Position numbers and translations under genes: made by a program. The notes under the pieces are model-generated. The model ran no database searches, was not told where the DNA came from, and saw nothing but the letters and a program-made list of their open reading frames with translations. From Pseudomonas chlororaphis (GTDB lineage Bacteria > Pseudomonadota > Gammaproteobacteria > Pseudomonadales > Pseudomonadaceae): DNA of 64,000 nucleotides. The stretch is taken from contig NZ_MSCT01000021.1 in NCBI RefSeq assembly GCF_001921865.1, positions 62,001-126,000 on the forward strand. The letters are read 5' to 3'. Of the stretch, positions 1 to 8,066 are shown piece by piece. Numbering within the stretch: position 1 is the stretch's first letter; the number at the start of each line of letters is the position of its first letter.

Positions 1-610
1 AGCCATAGCTCAAGGCCACGCACTTCACGCCCGCGGCTTTCGCCGCCTGCACGTCGCTGCGCGAGTCGCCGACGAACAGCGATTGCGAGGCCGGGATGCT
101 GGCCATTTTCATGACGAAGAACAACGCGGCCGGGTCGGGCTTCTTCTGCGGTAGGGTATCGCCGCCGATGATCCAGCGGAAATACCGACCGATCTTCATC
201 TGATCCAGCAGGGGCGCGACGAAGCGCTCCGGCTTGTTGGTGATCAGCGCCATTTCGACGCCCTGCTTTTGCAGCCATTTGAGGGTGTCACGCACGCCGG
301 GGTAGACCACGGTCAGCTCGTGCCCGTCCTCATAAGCACTGTTGAACAGCTCCAGCGCATGTTCCGCCTCGACGTCGTCGACGCCCTGGGCGTCGATGTC
401 GTTGGCCAGGGCACGGCGGACCAGCATTGGCGCGCCATTGCCGACCCACTCGCGCACGGCCTCGATGCCAGCGGCCGGACGCCCGAGCTTGCGCAACATC
501 TCGTCCACGGCCGCCGCGAGGTCGGGAACCGAATCGATCAGCGTGCCATCCAGGTCGAACATCACCAGTCGCGGCAGGCGCCCCGGGAACAGCTGCTCGA
601 AACCGCTCAT
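1..610 (-). CDS. gph: Phosphoglycolate phosphatase, 3' end cut by window edge
   Basis: HAD-superfamily hydrolase that removes 2-phosphoglycolate formed during repair of oxidised DNA ends. The minus-strand frame is open from the ATG at 610 to the window edge without a stop, so the gene is truncated by the window and not broken. The N-terminus carries the HAD nucleophile motif DLDGTLIDS; ITNKPERF (motif II region) and GDSRSDVQAA (motif IV) follow in order. The start overlaps the rpe stop as ATGA, indicating translational coupling. The rpe-gph pair normally precedes trpE in Pseudomonas. Related HAD phosphatases exist, but position and motifs agree on Gph. Confidence 0.93.
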   Translation of the reverse strand, partial: MSGFEQLFPGRLPRLVMFDLDGTLIDSVPDLAAAVDEMLRKLGRPAAGIEAVREWVGNGAPMLVRRALANDIDAQGVDDVEAEHALELFNSAYEDGHELTVVYPGVRDTLKWLQKQGVEMALITNKPERFVAPLLDQMKIGRYFRWIIGGDTLPQKKPDPAALFFVMKMASIPASQSLFVGDSRSDVQAAKAAGVKCVALSYG

Positions 611-1281
611 GGACGAGCCAGGGCCAGTTCGGAGCGCATCTTCTCGATCACGTCCCGATAGTTCGGCGCGTTGAAGATCGCCGAACCCGCAACGAAGGTG
701 TCGGCGCCCGCCGCGGCGATTTCGCGGATGTTGTTCACATTCACGCCGCCGTCGATTTCCAGGCGGATGTCACGACCGCAAGCGTCGATCAAGGCCCGGG
801 CCTCGCGCAGCTTGTCGAGGGTGCCGGGGATGAATTTCTGCCCGCCAAAGCCCGGGTTGACGCTCATCAGCAGGATCATGTCGACCTTGTCCATGACGTA
901 CTTGAGCACATCCAGCGGGGTGGCCGGGTTGAACACCAGGCCGGCCTTGCAACCGCCTTCGCGGATCATTTGCAGGGAACGGTCAACGTGCAGGGTGGCT
1001 TCCGGGTGAAAGGTGATGTAGGTCGCTCCGGCCTCGATGAAGTCGCCGATGATGCGATCCACCGGGGACACCATCAGGTGGGCGTCGATCGGCGCGGTGA
1101 TGCCGTACTTGCGCAGGGCGGCGCAGACCATCGGGCCGATGGTCAGGTTCGGCACGTAATGGTTGTCCATGACATCGAAGTGCACGATGTCGGCGCCAGC
1201 GGCGAGAACATTGTCCACTTCCTCGCCCAGGCGGGCGAAGTCGGCGGAGAGGATCGACGGAGCAATAGCGAAGGGCTGCAT
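607..1281 (-). CDS. rpe: Ribulose-phosphate 3-epimerase
   Basis: Interconverts ribulose 5-phosphate and xylulose 5-phosphate in the pentose phosphate pathway. The 224-residue TIM barrel starts with AIAPSILSADF, has the metal/catalytic motif HFDVMDNHYVPN, the MSVNPGFGGQKF loop, and ends with the phosphate-binding segment DGGVNVNN and VAGSAIF, all standard for the family. The start at 1281 is chosen over an upstream in-frame start at 1347 because it has AGGTG six bases upstream and gives the normal family length. It overlaps gph by four bases. Confidence 0.96.
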   Translation of the reverse strand: MQPFAIAPSILSADFARLGEEVDNVLAAGADIVHFDVMDNHYVPNLTIGPMVCAALRKYGITAPIDAHLMVSPVDRIIGDFIEAGATYITFHPEATLHVDRSLQMIREGGCKAGLVFNPATPLDVLKYVMDKVDMILLMSVNPGFGGQKFIPGTLDKLREARALIDACGRDIRLEIDGGVNVNNIREIAAAGADTFVAGSAIFNAPNYRDVIEKMRSELALARP

Positions 1282-1361
1282 GACGCACCTTTTTTGAGCA
1301 GAATCACGGTGGCGCGCATTGTATACCTCATGCTTTGACGCGCGCACCGTGACCGCGATGA

Positions 1362-2510
1362 TCAGTAAGCCGCGCGATAGATCTTCTCGATATCGCCAGG
1401 GCTCAACTTGCGTGGGTTGTTGCGCATCAGGCGCTCGATTCCCGCGGCTTCCACCGCCATGGACGGAATCGCCTCCTGCGGCACTCCGAAACTGCGCAGC
1501 CCCGACGGAATCTCCACCGCGGCGCAGAGCTGGGCCATGGCCTCGACGGCCTTGTCGGCCGCCTCGGCCGCACTCAGGTGAGCGGTCTTCACCCCCATGG
1601 CCTCGGCGATATCCTGCATGCGCTCGACACAGGCCATCTTGTTCCAGGTCATGACATGGGGCAGCAACAAGGCATTGCTGACACCGTGGCCGATATTGAA
1701 ACGCCCACCCAGCGGATAGGCCAGGGCGTGTACCGCGCCGACCCCGGCATTACCGAAGGCCATGCCGGCCATCAGACTGGCGGTGGCCATGTCTTCGCGG
1801 GCCTGCAAGTGGGCAGGGTTGGCATACGCCTTGGGCAGCGCCTGGACGATCAGCCGGATCGCGCCAATGGCCAGGGAGTCGGTAATAGGCGAGGCGTTCA
1901 GCGACAGGTAGGACTCGATGGCGTGCGCCAAGGCATCGACCCCACTGGCCGCAGTAACACTTCGTGGACAGGTCAAGGTCATCTGCGGGCTGACCAGCGC
2001 CACATCCGGCAACAGGTAATCGCTGACGATACCCTTTTTCAACTGCGCGACCTTGTCCGAGAGAATCGCCACATTGGTGACTTCCGAACCGGTACCGGCC
2101 GTGGTGGGAATGGCGATCAACGGCGGTCCCTTGCGCGGCACCTGATCGATGCCGAACAGATCCTCCAGCGCGCCGTGATAACCGGCGTAGGCCGCAACGC
2201 TCTTGGCGATATCGATGGCACTGCCGCCGCCCAGGCCGATCAAGCCGTCGTGTCCGCCTTCGCGGTAGACCTGCATGCAGTCTTCGACGATGGCGATTTC
2301 CGGGTCGGGTTGCACCCGGTCGAAAATCTCGTAGTCGCGCCCCCCGAGCTGCACCAGCGCCAACTCCACGGTGCCGGACTTGACCAGCGCGGCATCGGTG
2401 ACGATCAGTGGGTTATCGACATCCAGGCGGCTCAACTCGGCGGCCAGTTGCTCGATGGCGGCGGAGCCGGTGAGCAGTTTGTGGGCGATTTTGAAAGAGG
2501 AAAGACTCAT
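1362..2510 (-). CDS. Iron-containing (group III) alcohol dehydrogenase
   Basis: 382-residue NAD(P)-dependent Fe-ADH. Near residue 95 is the dinucleotide-binding GLGGGSAIDIAKSVA. The two family signatures follow: the segment around SGVDALAHAIESYLS with Asp and His metal ligands, and the HGVSNALLLPHVM segment with two further His ligands. The substrate cannot be read from sequence; YiaY/ErcA-like alcohol oxidation or semialdehyde reduction are both possible. The start at 2510 has AAGAGG eight bases upstream; an in-frame start at 2546 would extend into the leader. It sits between agtD and rpe, which I recall as adjacent in PAO1 and KT2440, so it may be a lineage-specific insertion tied to 5-aminovalerate or GABA metabolism (inference). 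Confidence 0.85.
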   Translation of the reverse strand: MSLSSFKIAHKLLTGSAAIEQLAAELSRLDVDNPLIVTDAALVKSGTVELALVQLGGRDYEIFDRVQPDPEIAIVEDCMQVYREGGHDGLIGLGGGSAIDIAKSVAAYAGYHGALEDLFGIDQVPRKGPPLIAIPTTAGTGSEVTNVAILSDKVAQLKKGIVSDYLLPDVALVSPQMTLTCPRSVTAASGVDALAHAIESYLSLNASPITDSLAIGAIRLIVQALPKAYANPAHLQAREDMATASLMAGMAFGNAGVGAVHALAYPLGGRFNIGHGVSNALLLPHVMTWNKMACVERMQDIAEAMGVKTAHLSAAEAADKAVEAMAQLCAAVEIPSGLRSFGVPQEAIPSMAVEAAGIERLMRNNPRKLSPGDIEKIYRAAY

Positions 2511-2518
2511 GTGCGCGG

Positions 2519-2549
2519 CCTCTTGTACAGGTAGGAGCTGGCACAAGAG
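2519..2549 (-). promoter_or_regulatory. Hairpin covering the ribosome-binding site of the Fe-ADH gene
   Basis: Arms CTCTTGT and ACAAGAG are a perfect 7-bp inverted repeat with a 16-base spacer. In the minus-strand mRNA the 3' arm contains the AAGAGG Shine-Dalgarno of the alcohol dehydrogenase, so folding would mask it. Whether it acts in vivo is inference. Confidence 0.4.
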
Positions 2550-2598
2550 TAGCTGGGGATTCGCGGTTGTCTGCCATTCGGCGAATGAATGCCTGAAT

Positions 2599-2631
2599 GA
2601 ATCGCTCCCCCGGCGTGCGTGGGAGCAATTC
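2599..2631 (-). terminator. Stem-loop after agtD
   Basis: GAAT-x-GCTCCC pairs with GGGAGC-x-ATTC around an 11-base loop, just past the agtD stop. There is no U-tract, so it may be a processing or stability element between the transporter operon and the dehydrogenase gene instead of a true terminator. Confidence 0.4.
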
Positions 2632-2642
2632 GTCCGGGCCGA

Positions 2643-3467
2643 TCAGACCTGGGCGGTGCGCAGTTTCTCGCTGCGCCCACGCAGCCATTCCAGGGTCAGC
2701 AGCAGAATCACCGAGAAGGCGATCAACAGCGTCGCCGCGGCGGCGATGGTCGGGCTGAGGTTTTCGCGGATGCCACTGAACATCTGCCGCGGCAGGGTGG
2801 CCTGCTCCGGGCCGGCGAGGAACAGCGTGACCACCACTTCGTCGAACGAAGTGGCGAAAGCGAACAGCGCACCGCTGATCACCCCCGGGGCGATCAACGG
2901 CAGGGTCACCCGACGAAATGCCATCAGCGGCGAAGCGCCCAGGCTGGCCGCGGCCCGTACCAGGTTATGGTTGAAGCCCTGCAGCGTGGCCGAAACCGTG
3001 ATGATCACGAACGGCACGCCCAGCACGGCGTGGACGATAATCAGCGAGAAGAAGCTGTTGCCCATGCCCAGCGGGGCGAAGAACAGGTAACTGGCCACGC
3101 CGATGATCACCACGGGCACCACCATCGGCGAGATCACCAGGGCCATGACCAGCGCCTTGCCGGGGAAGTCGCCGCGGGTCAGGCCAATGGCCGCCAGCGT
3201 GCCGAAGACCATCGCCAGTACGGTGGCCGCCGGCGCGACGATGATGCTGTTCTTCAGCGCGCGCATCCATTCCGCCGAGGCGAAGAAGTCGTGATACCAC
3301 TGCAACGAAAAGCCCTGCAGTGGGTACACCAGGAAACTGCCCGAGTTGAACGACAGCGGGACGATCACCAGCACCGGCAAGATCAGGAACAACAGAATCA
3401 AGCCGCAGAGAATCCGCAAGCTGTAGAACCAGACCCGCTCGACGGGCGACATGTAGGGGCTCAGCAT
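2643..3467 (-). CDS. agtD: ABC transporter inner-membrane permease, 5-aminovalerate/GABA type
   Basis: 274-residue PotC-type permease with about six hydrophobic segments and the cytoplasmic EAA loop that docks on the ATPase, seen as AAASLGASPLMAFRRVTLP. It would pair with the preceding AgtC-type permease in a heteromeric channel. The start at 3467 has AGGAG upstream; a second ATG four codons in is also possible. It is last in a four-gene minus-strand set (ATPase, binding protein, two permeases). Polyamine importers share this architecture; the Agt assignment rests on the neighbouring AgtSR-like two-component system and remembered synteny with PA0603-PA0606. Confidence 0.8.
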   Translation of the reverse strand: MLSPYMSPVERVWFYSLRILCGLILLFLILPVLVIVPLSFNSGSFLVYPLQGFSLQWYHDFFASAEWMRALKNSIIVAPAATVLAMVFGTLAAIGLTRGDFPGKALVMALVISPMVVPVVIIGVASYLFFAPLGMGNSFFSLIIVHAVLGVPFVIITVSATLQGFNHNLVRAAASLGASPLMAFRRVTLPLIAPGVISGALFAFATSFDEVVVTLFLAGPEQATLPRQMFSGIRENLSPTIAAAATLLIAFSVILLLTLEWLRGRSEKLRTAQV

Positions 3468-3479
3468 TTCGTTCTCTCC

Positions 3480-4727
3480 TTAGCTCAGGCGCAGGCGGCT
3501 GGCGCCCACCAACCAGCTGTAAATCAGGTACAGCACCACGGTCGCCAACAGCAGCAGGCCGCCCAGAGCGGTGGCCATGCCCCAGTTGATGCTGGTGTTG
3601 GTGTAGAAGGCGACGAAGTAGCTGACCATCTGGTCGTTCGGGCTGCCCAGCAGGGCCGGGGTGATGTAGTAGCCAATGGCGAGGATGAACACCAGCAGGC
3701 AACCGGCGCCGACGCCGGCGTAAGTCTGCGGGAAATACACCCGCCAGAAGCTGGCGAACGGATGGCAGCCCAGGGAAATCGCCGCGCGCATATAGGTCGG
3801 CGAGATGCCTTTCATCACGCTGTAGATCGGCAGGATCATGAACGGCAGCAGGATGTGCACCATGGAGATGTAGACCCCGGTGCGGTTGAACACCAGCTCC
3901 AGCGGTTTGTCGAGCACGCCCATGGCCATCAGCGCGCTGTTGATCAGGCCACCCGATTGCAACAGCACGATCCAGGCGGCCACGCGCACCAGGATCGAGG
4001 TCCAGAACGGCAGCAGCACCAGGATCATCAACAGGTTGCTCTGGCGCGCCGGCAGGTTGGCCAGCAGGTAGGCCAGGGGATAGGCCAGCAGCAGGCAGAT
4101 ACCGGTAATCACCAAGCCCATCCAGAAGGTGCGGGCGAAGATATCCAGGTAGATGGCCTGGTCGGGGGTCGCCGGAGCGACTTCGCCCAGATCGTCGATC
4201 CGGTGGTCGACCGCGGCCAACAGGTAAAACGGCGTCAGGCTGCTGGTATTGCGGCGTACCGCCTGCCAGTAGGCCGGGTCGCCCCAGCGCTCGTCGATGG
4301 CTTCCAGCGCTTCTTTATAAGAGGCAGGCTCGTCCTTGAAGGGCAAGGCACGAGCCGTTTTGGTCAGCAGGCTGCGATAGCCGGCCAACTCCATGTTCAA
4401 CCGCTTGGACAGATCGCCCAGGGTCTGGTTTTTACGCGCGGTGGCCAGGTCTTCGCTCAGCGCCTTGTACACCGGCTCGGCGGGCAGGCCGCGTCCGTCC
4501 CAGCCGGCCACGGCAGCCACGGTGCGCGGCATGCCTTGCACCACCTCCGGGTTACCGACGCTCTTGTACAGCAGCGCCGCGATAGGCACGAGAAACACCA
4601 GCAGCAGGAACAGCACCAGAGGCGCGATCAACGCTTGCGCCTTCCAGCGGTTGACCCGCTCGGCGCGCGCCAGGCGCTGCTTGAGGCTGGGGCTGGTGAC
4701 CTCGTTCAAGGGAACGGTAATGGCCAT
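3480..4727 (-). CDS. agtC: ABC transporter permease with large periplasmic insert, 5-aminovalerate/GABA type
   Basis: 415-residue PotB-type permease. A first membrane helix (about residues 33-55) is followed by a long hydrophilic, probably periplasmic insert of roughly 140 residues before the remaining five helices, a layout found in some spermidine/putrescine-family permeases. The EAA-like loop AAISLGCHPFASFWRVYFP docks on the ATPase. It is 12 bases from agtD and 68 bases from the binding-protein gene. Substrate assignment comes from context with AgtSR; a polyamine substrate is the main alternative. Confidence 0.8.
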   Translation of the reverse strand: MAITVPLNEVTSPSLKQRLARAERVNRWKAQALIAPLVLFLLLVFLVPIAALLYKSVGNPEVVQGMPRTVAAVAGWDGRGLPAEPVYKALSEDLATARKNQTLGDLSKRLNMELAGYRSLLTKTARALPFKDEPASYKEALEAIDERWGDPAYWQAVRRNTSSLTPFYLLAAVDHRIDDLGEVAPATPDQAIYLDIFARTFWMGLVITGICLLLAYPLAYLLANLPARQSNLLMILVLLPFWTSILVRVAAWIVLLQSGGLINSALMAMGVLDKPLELVFNRTGVYISMVHILLPFMILPIYSVMKGISPTYMRAAISLGCHPFASFWRVYFPQTYAGVGAGCLLVFILAIGYYITPALLGSPNDQMVSYFVAFYTNTSINWGMATALGGLLLLATVVLYLIYSWLVGASRLRLS

Positions 4728-4755
4728 GACGAACTCCGGAAATCTTTAAACGGCA

Positions 4756-4781
4756 GCGACGTCACCCACAGGCGACGTCGC
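4756..4781 (-). promoter_or_regulatory. Intercistronic stem-loop between agtB and agtC
   Basis: GCGACGTC and GACGTCGC form a perfect 8-bp stem around a 10-base loop, directly downstream of the binding-protein gene. Such stems after ABC binding-protein genes commonly protect the 5' mRNA segment and so raise binding protein over permease; that role here is inference. Confidence 0.45.
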
Positions 4782-4795
4782 CAGTGCATGGCGCC

Positions 4796-5857
4796 TTACT
4801 TGGCCGCCCACGAGTTGAAACGCTGTTCCAACTGCTCACCGTTGTCAGCCCAGAAGCTGACGTCGATCTGCACCTGGTTGGCGATGTTTTCCGGGGTGGT
4901 CGGCATGTCCTTCAGGATGTCCTTGGCCAGCAGCGGGACGGCCTGGGTGTTGGCCGGACCGTAGGCGATGTTTTCCGAGTAGGTCTTCTGCTGCTGCGGC
5001 TGCACCGAGAAGGCGATGAATTTCTTCGCGGCTTCGGCGCGGGTCTTGTCCAGGCCCTTCGGAATGGCCCAGGCGTCGAAGTCGTAGATACCGCCGTTCC
5101 ATACGACTTTCAGGTTGCTTTCTTTCTGCACCGCGGCGATCCGGCCGTTGTACGCCGAGCTCATGACCACGTCGCCGGAGGCCAGGTACTGCGGCGGCTG
5201 GGCGCCGGCTTCCCACCACTGGATGTTCGGCTTGAGCTCGTCGAGCTTCTTGAACGCACGGTCCTGGCCATCCTTGCCGGCCAGCACCTTGTACACGTCC
5301 TTGGGCGCCACGCCGTCGGCCATCAGGGCAAATTCCAGGGTGTACTTGGCGCCTTTGCGCAGGCCGCGCTTGCCCGGGAATTTCGTGGTGTCCCAGAAAT
5401 CCGCCCAGCTGGTCGGCGCGCTTTTCAGCTTGTCGGCGTTATAGGCCAGGACGGTGGACCAGACGAAGAAACCCACGCCGCAAGGCTGGATCGCGCCCTT
5501 GACGTAATCCTCGGCCTTGCCGAACAGCGCAGGGTCGAGCTGCTCGAACATGTCTTCGTCGCAACCGCGAGACAGCTCCGGCGACTCGACTTCCACCAGG
5601 TCCCAGGACACGCTCTTGGTGTCGACCATGGCTTTGACCTTGGCCATCTCACCGTTGTATTCGCCGGCGACGATCTTGCCGTTGCCCGCGCTTTCCCACG
5701 GGGCATAGAAGGCTTTGACCTGAGCCGCCTTGTTCGCCCCGCCAAAGGACACCACGGTCAGGTCCGGGCCCGCCGCCATCGCATGCGTCGCGCCCATCAG
5801 GCCCAATGCCACAGCGATGGCGCCAAGGGGAGCGGTGAATTTCAGGGATCTCGACAT
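4796..5857 (-). CDS. agtB: Periplasmic substrate-binding protein of the Agt-type ABC importer
   Basis: 353-residue PotD/PotF-like binding protein. It has a Sec signal peptide (hydrophobic core AIAVALGLMGATHAMAA, probable cleavage after AMA) and then VVSFGGANKAAQ, the usual beginning of the mature fold. It delivers 5-aminovalerate or 4-aminobutyrate to the membrane complex if the Agt assignment is right. An AGAGA-type Shine-Dalgarno lies just upstream. A stem-loop follows the gene, consistent with stabilised high expression. Polyamine specificity cannot be excluded by sequence. Confidence 0.82.
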   Translation of the reverse strand: MSRSLKFTAPLGAIAVALGLMGATHAMAAGPDLTVVSFGGANKAAQVKAFYAPWESAGNGKIVAGEYNGEMAKVKAMVDTKSVSWDLVEVESPELSRGCDEDMFEQLDPALFGKAEDYVKGAIQPCGVGFFVWSTVLAYNADKLKSAPTSWADFWDTTKFPGKRGLRKGAKYTLEFALMADGVAPKDVYKVLAGKDGQDRAFKKLDELKPNIQWWEAGAQPPQYLASGDVVMSSAYNGRIAAVQKESNLKVVWNGGIYDFDAWAIPKGLDKTRAEAAKKFIAFSVQPQQQKTYSENIAYGPANTQAVPLLAKDILKDMPTTPENIANQVQIDVSFWADNGEQLEQRFNSWAAK

Positions 5858-5901
5858 TTATTGTTCTCTCCACGTGCAGGGTTGGTGAAGCAAGGGGGCG
5901 A

Positions 5902-7026
5902 TCAATGCGCCTCTAGAAGTGGGTCGAGCGCGCGAACGTGCTCGACCTGCCAGCCAAGCGGAACCACATCGCCCACCGCCAGCTCCGGATCGAGCTCGGC
6001 AATCGGCTGTTTCACGAAGAAGTCGGTCTTGCCGCAGACTTCCAGGCGAACCCGGACGTGGTCGCCCAGATAGATGAATTCCGCCACCCTCCCTGAGAAG
6101 CGGTTGACACAGCTTTCGCTGGAACCGTTGAGGCTCACGCGCTCCGGACGAATCGACAGGGTCACCGGCTCGCCGGTCTTGCCGACATTGACCGCCAGTG
6201 CCTCGACCTTCTCGCCGCGCCCCAGCTCGACCACGCAGCGGTCGCCGGCCTGGCTGTGCAAGCGACCGTTGAGGCGGTTGTTCTCGCCGATGAAGTTGGC
6301 GACGAAGGTGTTCTTCGGTTCTTCGTAAAGGGTGCGAGGCGGGGCGATCTGCTGGATCTCGCCTTGGTGGAACACCGCGACCCGGTCGGACATGGTCAGG
6401 GCTTCGCCCTGGTCGTGGGTCACGTAGACCACGGTCACGCCGAGGCGCTGGTGCAGGTGCTTGATTTCCATCTGCATGTGTTCGCGCAGTTGTTTGTCCA
6501 GCGCGCCGAGGGGTTCGTCCATCAGCACCAGCTGCGGCTCGAACACCAACGCCCGGGCCAGGGCCACCCGCTGCTGCTGGCCGCCGGACAACTGCGCCGG
6601 ATAACGCTGGGCGAAAGCATCGAGCTGGACCATGCTCAGCACGCGCTTGACCCGCTCGCTGATATCGGTCTTGCCCAAGCCCCGCACCGACAGCGGGAAC
6701 GCCAGGTTCTCGGCCACGGTCATGTGCGGGAACAACGCATAGTTCTGGAACACCATACCGATATCGCGCTTGTGCGGCGGCACGTTGTTGATCGAACGCC
6801 CGGCCAGCTGGATTTCCCCGGCGGTCGGCGTCTCGAAGCCGGCCAGCATCATCAGGCTGGTGGTCTTGCCGGAGCCGGACGGCCCGAGCAGGGTCAGAAA
6901 CTCGCCTTTGCGAATCTCCAGATTGAGGTCTTTGACGATCAGGTTTTCGCCGTCGTAGCTCTTTTGCACACCACGAAAGCTGACCAGTACATCACTCGCC
7001 CCAGCGCTTGAAACGACCTCGCTCAT
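5902..7026 (-). CDS. agtA: ABC transporter ATP-binding protein, 5-aminovalerate/GABA type
   Basis: 374-residue PotA-type ATPase: Walker A GPSGSGKTT, Q-loop FQNYALFPHMTV, signature LSGGQQQRVALARAL, Walker B LVLMDEPLGALD and H-loop VTHDQGEAL in order. A C-terminal TOBE domain (about residues 280-365) contains LSIRPERV. The start MSEVVSS at 7026 has AGGTG upstream and removes an unrelated 21-residue extension. It is first gene of the transporter operon; 108 bases upstream is a palindrome that may bind the adjacent response regulator. Confidence 0.85.
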   Translation of the reverse strand: MSEVVSSAGASDVLVSFRGVQKSYDGENLIVKDLNLEIRKGEFLTLLGPSGSGKTTSLMMLAGFETPTAGEIQLAGRSINNVPPHKRDIGMVFQNYALFPHMTVAENLAFPLSVRGLGKTDISERVKRVLSMVQLDAFAQRYPAQLSGGQQQRVALARALVFEPQLVLMDEPLGALDKQLREHMQMEIKHLHQRLGVTVVYVTHDQGEALTMSDRVAVFHQGEIQQIAPPRTLYEEPKNTFVANFIGENNRLNGRLHSQAGDRCVVELGRGEKVEALAVNVGKTGEPVTLSIRPERVSLNGSSESCVNRFSGRVAEFIYLGDHVRVRLEVCGKTDFFVKQPIAELDPELAVGDVVPLGWQVEHVRALDPLLEAH

Positions 7027-7133
7027 ACCCACACCTTTTATTTTTTGACGGCTGTGGACTAAGCCTAGTGCAGGCCAAAAGCCGCGCAAATCGGGGGGTA
7101 GGAGAGATTGGCCTCAGCCGGATGGAAGGTTCT

Positions 7134-7153
7134 TTGTAGGGATTGCCCTACAA
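7134..7153. promoter_or_regulatory. Candidate AgtR operator upstream of agtABCD
   Basis: Perfect palindromic arms TTGTAGGG and CCCTACAA separated by four bases. Read as six-base halves it is TGTAGG-N6-CCTACA, the same geometry as the TGTAAG-N6-CTTACA box known for GacA, another NarL/FixJ-type response regulator. It lies 108 bases upstream of agtA, and the NarL-type regulator gene agtR is next door. Assignment to AgtR is inference. Confidence 0.45.
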
Positions 7154-7266
7154 GGATGGCGCGATTGGATACGTCCTGCACGACCTCCAGCCCCCTCCCC
7201 GCCAAAGGCCTTTGCCGCCAGCCCCGCGCGTGACGCCGGCATGTCGCAAATGGATAAGTAGCGTTT

Positions 7267-7369
7267 CTGTAGCCGCTGCCGAAGGCTGCGCAAGGTCCGC
7301 AGGACCTCGACAGACTCAAGACCGCTGGCGCCCCTTCGGGTCAATCGCAGCCTGCAGCAGCGGCTACAG
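7267..7369. repeat. Inverted pair of CTGTAGCCGCTGC-type repeats
   Basis: CTGTAGCCGCTGCCGAAGGC (7267-7286) recurs in inverted, slightly diverged form ending CAGCGGCTACAG (to 7369), ending two bases before the agtR stop codon. Shorter relatives occur at 43961-43981 and 45838-45867, so this is a dispersed intergenic family in this genome. Confidence 0.6.
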
Positions 7370-7371
7370 GT

Positions 7372-8001
7372 TCAGAGCAGCTTGTGCTCCATCGCGTACT
7401 TCACCAGCTCGGCCAGGGAAGTGATATTGAGCTTCTGCATCAACCGCGCCTTGTGGGTGCTGATGGTCTTGCTGCTCAAGGCCAACTGCTGGGCGATATC
7501 GTTGACGTTGGCGCCTTGGGCCAGGCGCTCGAACACGGAAAACTCGCGCTCCGACAGCAGGGAATGCAGCGGTCGGCTATCGGTCAGGCCAACCTCGAAA
7601 ACCATACGGTCGGCCAGCTCCGGATCAATGTAGCGACCGCCCGCCGCGACCTTGCGGATCGCCGTCAGCAGCAGCGCCGGGTCGCTGTCCTTGGTGGCAT
7701 AACCGGCCGCCCCCACTTTCAGCGCCCGGGCGGCCATCTGCGCTTCGTCGTGCATCGACAGCACCAGGATCGCCGGCGGATGGTTCAACGCGCGAATCCG
7801 CGGGATCGCCTCCAGGCCGTTGACCCCGGGCATGGAGATATCCAGCAGCACCACTTCGCACGGCACATGCCGCAGGGCTTCCAACAACTGCTCGCCGTTG
7901 CTCGCCTCCCCCGCCACCGTCAGGTCCTTGGCCAGGCCGATCAACTGCTTGATGCCTTCGCGGACGATGGTGTGGTCTTCGGCTACCAGTACACGGATCA
8001 A
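7372..8001 (-). CDS. agtR: NarL/FixJ-family response regulator, AgtR type
   Basis: 209 residues: receiver domain (about 1-120) with acidic pocket AEDH, phospho-acceptor Asp54 in LLDISMPG and the conserved Lys in TKDSD, then a LuxR-type helix-turn-helix (about 143-205) with LSEREFSVFERLAQG and LALSSKTISTHKARL. The hybrid-like sensor AgtS lies 58 bases upstream in the same direction. In PAO1 the equivalent pair controls the agtABCD importer in response to 5-aminovalerate/GABA, and AgtR also mediates a response to peptidoglycan fragments. The gene order sensor-regulator-transporter is retained here. Confidence 0.85.
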   Translation of the reverse strand: MIRVLVAEDHTIVREGIKQLIGLAKDLTVAGEASNGEQLLEALRHVPCEVVLLDISMPGVNGLEAIPRIRALNHPPAILVLSMHDEAQMAARALKVGAAGYATKDSDPALLLTAIRKVAAGGRYIDPELADRMVFEVGLTDSRPLHSLLSEREFSVFERLAQGANVNDIAQQLALSSKTISTHKARLMQKLNITSLAELVKYAMEHKLL

Positions 8002-8040
8002 AGCTCGTACCTCTTCTTATTAGTGATGATGAGCGAGCGT

Positions 8041-8066
8041 ATCGCGAGCAAGCTCGCTCCTACAGG
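8041..8066. repeat. REP element overlapping the agtS stop codon
   Basis: Contains GCGAGCAAGCTCGC and the CTCCTACA tail of the P. fluorescens-group REP family. The agtS stop codon (8060-8062, TAG on the minus strand) lies inside it, so the repeat supplies the last codon positions and the 3' end of the sensor message. Confidence 0.75.

Larger units (their letters stand above)
7027..7371. other. 345-bp control and repeat region between agtA and agtR
   Basis: No credible gene. From right to left it holds an inverted repeat pair close to the agtR stop, the palindrome at 7134-7153, and the agtA leader. On the minus strand TTGGCC-N7-AGGCTT (7061-7078) loosely resembles a sigma-54 -24/-12 element, with GG and GC ten bases apart, but the -12 half is poor, so I do not call it as a promoter. 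Confidence 0.6.

Noticed and set aside
2539..2554. TGGCAC-N5-TAGCT, a good sigma-54-like match on the plus strand
   Set aside because: It points toward the 3' end of agtD with no plus-strand gene downstream, so it is probably fortuitous.
2619..4964. Long plus-strand open frame of 781 codons opposite the agt permeases
   Set aside because: His/Gln/Arg-rich low-complexity translation, no domain, antisense to two clear membrane proteins; a product of high GC at third codon positions.
7061..7078. Sigma-54-like element for agtA on the minus strand
   Set aside because: The GG-N10-GC spacing is right but the -12 half (AGGCTT) is poor; not enough to call.
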